The notes under the pieces were generated by a model. The model saw nothing but the letters and a program-made list of their open reading frames with translations, did not search any database and had not been told where the DNA came from. From an uncultured Burkholderiaceae bacterium (GTDB lineage: Bacteria; Pseudomonadota; Gammaproteobacteria; Burkholderiales; Burkholderiaceae_F), in assembly GCA_937936215.1 (NCBI GenBank), contig CALGWX010000247.1, positions 1 to 15,931 on the forward strand: a stretch of DNA of 15,931 nucleotides, in the 5' to 3' direction. The position numbers were made by a program, and so were the translations under genes. How positions within the stretch are numbered: position 1 is the first letter of the stretch; each line of letters starts with the position of its first letter. This document shows positions 13,141-15,931 of this stretch, one piece after another.

Positions 13141-14556
13141 TCAGCGCCCTCGCCGCGCCTGATACTGCTCGATGAACGTGCGGCCCGTCGCTGGCGCCGG
13201 AAAGTCGCGCTGCGCGGTCCAGCCCGCGCCCAGCAGCGGCAGCGAACGGATGCGGCCCTTGTCGCCGCCCATCCACTTCAGCACGCGCGCGCCGATGCGC
13301 GCCATCGGCCGATATAGCGCCGGCCGCAAGGCGGCGAAGGCCCACGCCCGCAGCGCGGCCCGCTCGTACCACGGCCGCAGGCCACGCTCGACCTGGCGCT
13401 CGCGCAGCTTGCGCAGCAGGTCCGGCAGCGGGATCTTCACCGGGCACACGACGCTGCACTGGCCGCACAGCGTCGCCGCGTGCGGCAGGTCGATCGCCTT
13501 TTCCACGCCAGCGTAGACGGGCGTGAGCACCGAGCCCATCGGCCCGGGGTAGACCCAGCCGTAGGCGTGGCCGCCGATCTTCTGGTACACGGGGCAGTGG
13601 TTCATGCAGGCACCGCAGCGGATGCAGCGCAGCATCGACTCGAACTCGCCGCCGAGCAGCCCCGTGCGGCCGGCGTCCATCAGCACGAAGTACATGTGCT
13701 CGGGGCCGTCGGCCTCGCCCAGGGACCGCGGGCCGGTCAACAGCGAGAAGTAGTTGGAGATCGGCTGCCCGGTCGCCGAGCGCGTCAGCAGCCGCATGAT
13801 CGTCGCCGCGTCCTCCAGGGTGGGCAACACCTTCTCGATGCCGGCGAGCACCACGTGCACGCGCGGCAGGATGGTGCACATGCCCTCGTTGCCCTCGTTG
13901 GTGACGATGGCCACCGAGCCGGTCTCGGCGATTAGGAAATTGGCGCCCGTCACCCCCATGTCGGAGGACAGGAAGTGGCCGCGCAGCACCTCGCGCGCCT
14001 CGCGCGTGAGCTGGTTGATCTCGCGCTTGCGCGGCGTGTGGTGAACGCGCGCGAAGAGCTCGGAGACCTCGTCGCGGTCCTTATGGATCACCGGCGCGAT
14101 GATGTGCGACGGCGGCTCGTTGTCATTGATCTGCAGGATGTACTCGCCCAGGTCGGTCTCGACCGACTCGATGCCGGCGGCGGCGAAGGCCTGGTTCAGC
14201 CCCACTTCCTCCGACACCATCGACTTCGACTTGGTGACCTTCTTGACGCCGTGCCGGCGCGCGATGGCGACGACGAGCTTCGCCGCCTCGGCGTAGTCCT
14301 GCGCGTACAGCACGGTGGCGCCGCGCGCGGTGGCCGCGCGCTCGAAGCGGTCGAGCCAGACATCGAGGTGGGCGAGCGGGCGGTTGCGCCGCTCCACCGC
14401 CGCCTCGCGCGTGCCCTCGAAGTCGTCGAGCTCGGCGATCGCGGCGGCGCGGGCGTTGATCACCTTGTCGGCGAACGCGGCCAGGTTCTTCTGCAGCCGC
14501 GCGTCGGCGAGCTTCATCGCCGCGCGCGACTTGAAGTGCATGCTCTGCACCTGCAT
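13141..14556 (-). CDS. lutB: Lactate-utilisation iron-sulfur protein LutB
   Basis: LutB (YkgF/LldF family) is the large Fe-S subunit of the LutABC system that oxidises L-lactate to pyruvate in Bacillus and other bacteria. The 471-residue length is typical. The N-terminal two-thirds is the LUD domain, with KSKSMVSEEVGLN (109-121) and ETGSVAIVTNEGNE (211-224). It is followed by the [4Fe-4S] motif C311, C314, C317, C321 (CIRCGACMNHCP) and a second motif C364, C367, C371 (CGQCSVVCP), then the family's C-terminal tail. The ATG is set by AGGAGG at 14565-14570, eight bases upstream, which overlaps the lutA stop codon. It lies 12 bases after lutA, so the pair is an operon. No lutC follows: the next gene is convergent. 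Confidence 0.93.
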   Translation of the reverse strand: MQVQSMHFKSRAAMKLADARLQKNLAAFADKVINARAAAIAELDDFEGTREAAVERRNRPLAHLDVWLDRFERAATARGATVLYAQDYAEAAKLVVAIARRHGVKKVTKSKSMVSEEVGLNQAFAAAGIESVETDLGEYILQINDNEPPSHIIAPVIHKDRDEVSELFARVHHTPRKREINQLTREAREVLRGHFLSSDMGVTGANFLIAETGSVAIVTNEGNEGMCTILPRVHVVLAGIEKVLPTLEDAATIMRLLTRSATGQPISNYFSLLTGPRSLGEADGPEHMYFVLMDAGRTGLLGGEFESMLRCIRCGACMNHCPVYQKIGGHAYGWVYPGPMGSVLTPVYAGVEKAIDLPHAATLCGQCSVVCPVKIPLPDLLRKLRERQVERGLRPWYERAALRAWAFAALRPALYRPMARIGARVLKWMGGDKGRIRSLPLLGAGWTAQRDFPAPATGRTFIEQYQARRGR

Positions 14557-14564
14557 CGGCCTGC

Positions 14565-14570
14565 CCTCCT
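14565..14570 (-). promoter_or_regulatory. lutB ribosome binding site overlapping the lutA stop
   Basis: Perfect AGGAGG on the minus strand, eight bases before the lutB ATG. Its first two bases are the AG of the lutA TAG stop codon, so termination of lutA brings ribosomes directly to this site. Confidence 0.8.
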
Positions 14571-15294
14571 ACGCGTCGCCGGCCAGCACCTGCGCGATGT
14601 GCAGCACGCGCGTCGTCTCGTCGCCCGTGCGGCGCAGCCGCCCCTCGATGTTCAGGATGCAGCCGAGGTCGCCGAGCACCACCGCCTCGGCGCCGCTGGC
14701 GCGGATGTTGCGGCACTTCTCCTCGACGATCGCGCCAGAGACGTCGCCGTACTTGACCGCGAACGTGCCGCCGAAGCCGCAGCATTGCGCGCAGTCCTTC
14801 ATCTCCGTGAGCTGCACGCCGGGCAGCAGGCCGATCAGGCGCCGCGGCTGCGCCTGCACGCCGAGCTCGCGCAGGCCGCAGCAGGAATCGTGGTAGGTGA
14901 TGCGGCCGCGGAAGTCCGAGTCCAGGTGCTCGACCTTCAGCACGGTGGCGAGGAAGTCGGTAAGCTCGTACGTGCGGGCCGCGAGCGCCTCGGCGCGCAA
15001 CTTTAGGTCCGGGTCGTCCTTGAACAGCTCGATGAAGTGGACCTTGATCTGCCCGCCGCAGGATCCTGACGGCACGACCACGTAGTCGAAGCCGGAGAAC
15101 TCGTCGATCACCTTCTTCGCCAGCGCGCGGCCGGCGGCGGCATCGCCCGAGTTGTACCCGGGCTGGCCGCAGCAGGTCTGCGTCGGCGGCACCTCGACCG
15201 TGCAGCCGGCGGCTTCCAGTAGCTTCAGTGCCGCAAAGCCGATCTCCGGCCGAACGAGGTCGATCAGGCAGGTCACGAAAAGTCCTACTCTCAA
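14569..15294 (-). CDS. lutA: Lactate-utilisation Fe-S protein LutA (CCG-domain)
   Basis: LutA (YkgE family) is the small cysteine-rich subunit of the LutABC lactate oxidation system and is related to the CCG subunits of glycolate oxidase and heterodisulfide reductase. The 241-residue protein has the two family cysteine regions: C41-C42-G and C79 in SGSCGG, then C138-C139 and C171-C172-G in CAQCCGFGG. It ends with the conserved KYGDVSGAIVEEK and GCILNIEGRL blocks. The start is TTG at 15294, chosen because the family N-terminus (M-x-V-x-LFVTCL) begins exactly there; a G-run lies just upstream. It is the first gene of the lutAB operon and is divergent from an IclR-family regulator 108 bases away, which is the best candidate for its control. 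Confidence 0.93.
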   Translation of the reverse strand: MRVGLFVTCLIDLVRPEIGFAALKLLEAAGCTVEVPPTQTCCGQPGYNSGDAAAGRALAKKVIDEFSGFDYVVVPSGSCGGQIKVHFIELFKDDPDLKLRAEALAARTYELTDFLATVLKVEHLDSDFRGRITYHDSCCGLRELGVQAQPRRLIGLLPGVQLTEMKDCAQCCGFGGTFAVKYGDVSGAIVEEKCRNIRASGAEAVVLGDLGCILNIEGRLRRTGDETTRVLHIAQVLAGDA

Positions 15295-15369
15295 GCGCCC
15301 CCCACGACGAGGTTCATCGCCCGCGCCGGCGTCGCGGCGGTGGCGATGGCGGCTTTCCGCAATGCGACA

Positions 15370-15375
15370 TAGAAT
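15370..15375 (+). promoter_or_regulatory. Possible -10 element of the iclR-type gene
   Basis: TAGAAT (5 of 6 to consensus) lies 27 bases before the ATG at 15403, without a convincing -35. The 15295-15402 gap also has to hold the lutA promoter, for which no clear hexamers are visible. Confidence 0.3.
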
Positions 15376-15402
15376 TCGCCATGTTCAATGCCGCTGCGCA
15401 CG

Positions 15403-15931
15403 ATGACTGATCGATCCCCGAAGACCGCCGCGCCCCGAGAGAAAACCGCCATCCAGGTGATCGAGCGCATGATGAACCTGCTCGACGCCCTGGCCGCGCA
15501 GACGAGCGCGGTGAGCCTGAAGGAACTGGCTTCCTCGACGGGGCTGCACCCCTCGACGGCGCACCGGATACTAAACGACATGGTTGTCGGACGGTTCGTC
15601 GACCGCGGCGAACAGCCGGGCACCTACCGCCTCGGCATGCGCCTGCTCGAACTGGGCAACCTGGTGAAGGCAAGGCTGTCGGTGCGCGAGGCGGCGATCG
15701 AGCCGATGCGCGAGCTGCACCAGCGCACCGGGCAGACCGTCAACCTGTCGGTGCGACAGGGCGACGAGATCATCTACGTCGAGCGCGCCTACAGCGAGCG
15801 CTCCGGCATGCAGGTGGTACGCGCCATCGGTGGCCGCGCGCCGCTGCACCTGACCTCGAGCGGCAAGCTGTTCCTCGCCACCGATGACCCGCGCGCCGTC
15901 CGCGCCTACGCCACCCGCACCGGGCTGGCCG
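15403..15931 (+). CDS. IclR-family transcriptional regulator (partial, runs off the window)
   Basis: The reading frame is open from ATG 15403 to the window edge, giving the first 176 residues. Residues 16-80 form the IclR winged helix-turn-helix, with SLKELASSTGLHPSTAHRIL at 38-57 as the helix-turn-helix and a wing ending GTYRLG. The effector-binding domain follows (about 92 onward), including TVNLSVRQGDEIIYVER and the conserved APLHLTSSGK stretch at 146-155. The C-terminal third of the family's usual 250 or so residues is missing only because the window ends. IclR proteins bind DNA as dimers or tetramers and respond to small organic acids or aromatics. Its divergent position to lutAB suggests it controls that operon and itself. 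No good ribosome site is seen at the ATG; a nine-codon frame from 15381 overlaps the start. Confidence 0.93.
   Translation, partial: MTDRSPKTAAPREKTAIQVIERMMNLLDALAAQTSAVSLKELASSTGLHPSTAHRILNDMVVGRFVDRGEQPGTYRLGMRLLELGNLVKARLSVREAAIEPMRELHQRTGQTVNLSVRQGDEIIYVERAYSERSGMQVVRAIGGRAPLHLTSSGKLFLATDDPRAVRAYATRTGLA

Noticed and set aside
13975..15006. Long plus-strand open frame opposite lutA and lutB
   Set aside because: Both Lut proteins are clear on the minus strand; this frame has no recognisable domain and strongly biased composition.

Overview
The window is very GC-rich chromosomal DNA with dense, compact genes and GTG/TTG starts. It most likely comes from a betaproteobacterium (Burkholderiales- or Rhodocyclales-like). 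The reasons are the NUDIX–aat–bpt–pyrD gene order, a class 2 PyrD, and an initiator tRNA with an encoded CCA end. This placement is inference from gene content; no ribosomal RNA is present. I see no insertion sequence, phage gene, CRISPR array or rRNA, and no gene-free stretch above 300 bases.

Left part (111-4131), all on the minus strand and read right to left: an enolase paralog with altered active-site residues (2842-4131), an APH/choline-kinase-fold phosphotransferase (1566-2594), a tandem-GNAT acetyltransferase preceded by a triple TACCGAT repeat (483-1496), and a small FmdB-type zinc-ribbon protein (111-326). A lone secreted, probably outer-membrane beta-barrel protein (4353-5489, plus strand) is divergent from the enolase paralog.

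Middle part: a DUF1847 cysteine-rich protein (6042-6713) and a tandem-ACT protein (5532-5951) lie on the minus strand. Next comes an initiator tRNA-fMet (6941-7017, minus) with a clear intrinsic terminator. Divergent from it is a compact plus-strand operon: zinc-ribbon NUDIX hydrolase, aat, bpt, pyrD and thpR (7148-10904). Aat and Bpt both put Leu (or Phe) on protein N-termini and so feed the bacterial N-degron (ClpS/ClpAP) pathway. PyrD carries out the quinone-linked step of pyrimidine synthesis. ThpR is a 2H-family RNA ligase-like phosphodiesterase.

Right part: a 671-residue membrane-bound Fe-S oxidoreductase of the HdrD/GlpC-like (CCG-domain) type (11063-13078) converges on a lutA-lutB pair (minus strand, 13141-15294). 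These encode two of the three proteins of the LutABC lactate-utilisation complex; no lutC is seen. An IclR-family regulator (15403 to the window end, partial) is divergent from lutA and is its likely regulator.

Most of the window is recognisable housekeeping or metabolic gene content. The points most worth a second look are the enolase paralog that lacks the conserved substrate-site histidine and sits beside a small-molecule kinase, the lutAB pair without lutC facing a membrane Fe-S oxidoreductase, and the repeat operator in front of the double GNAT gene.
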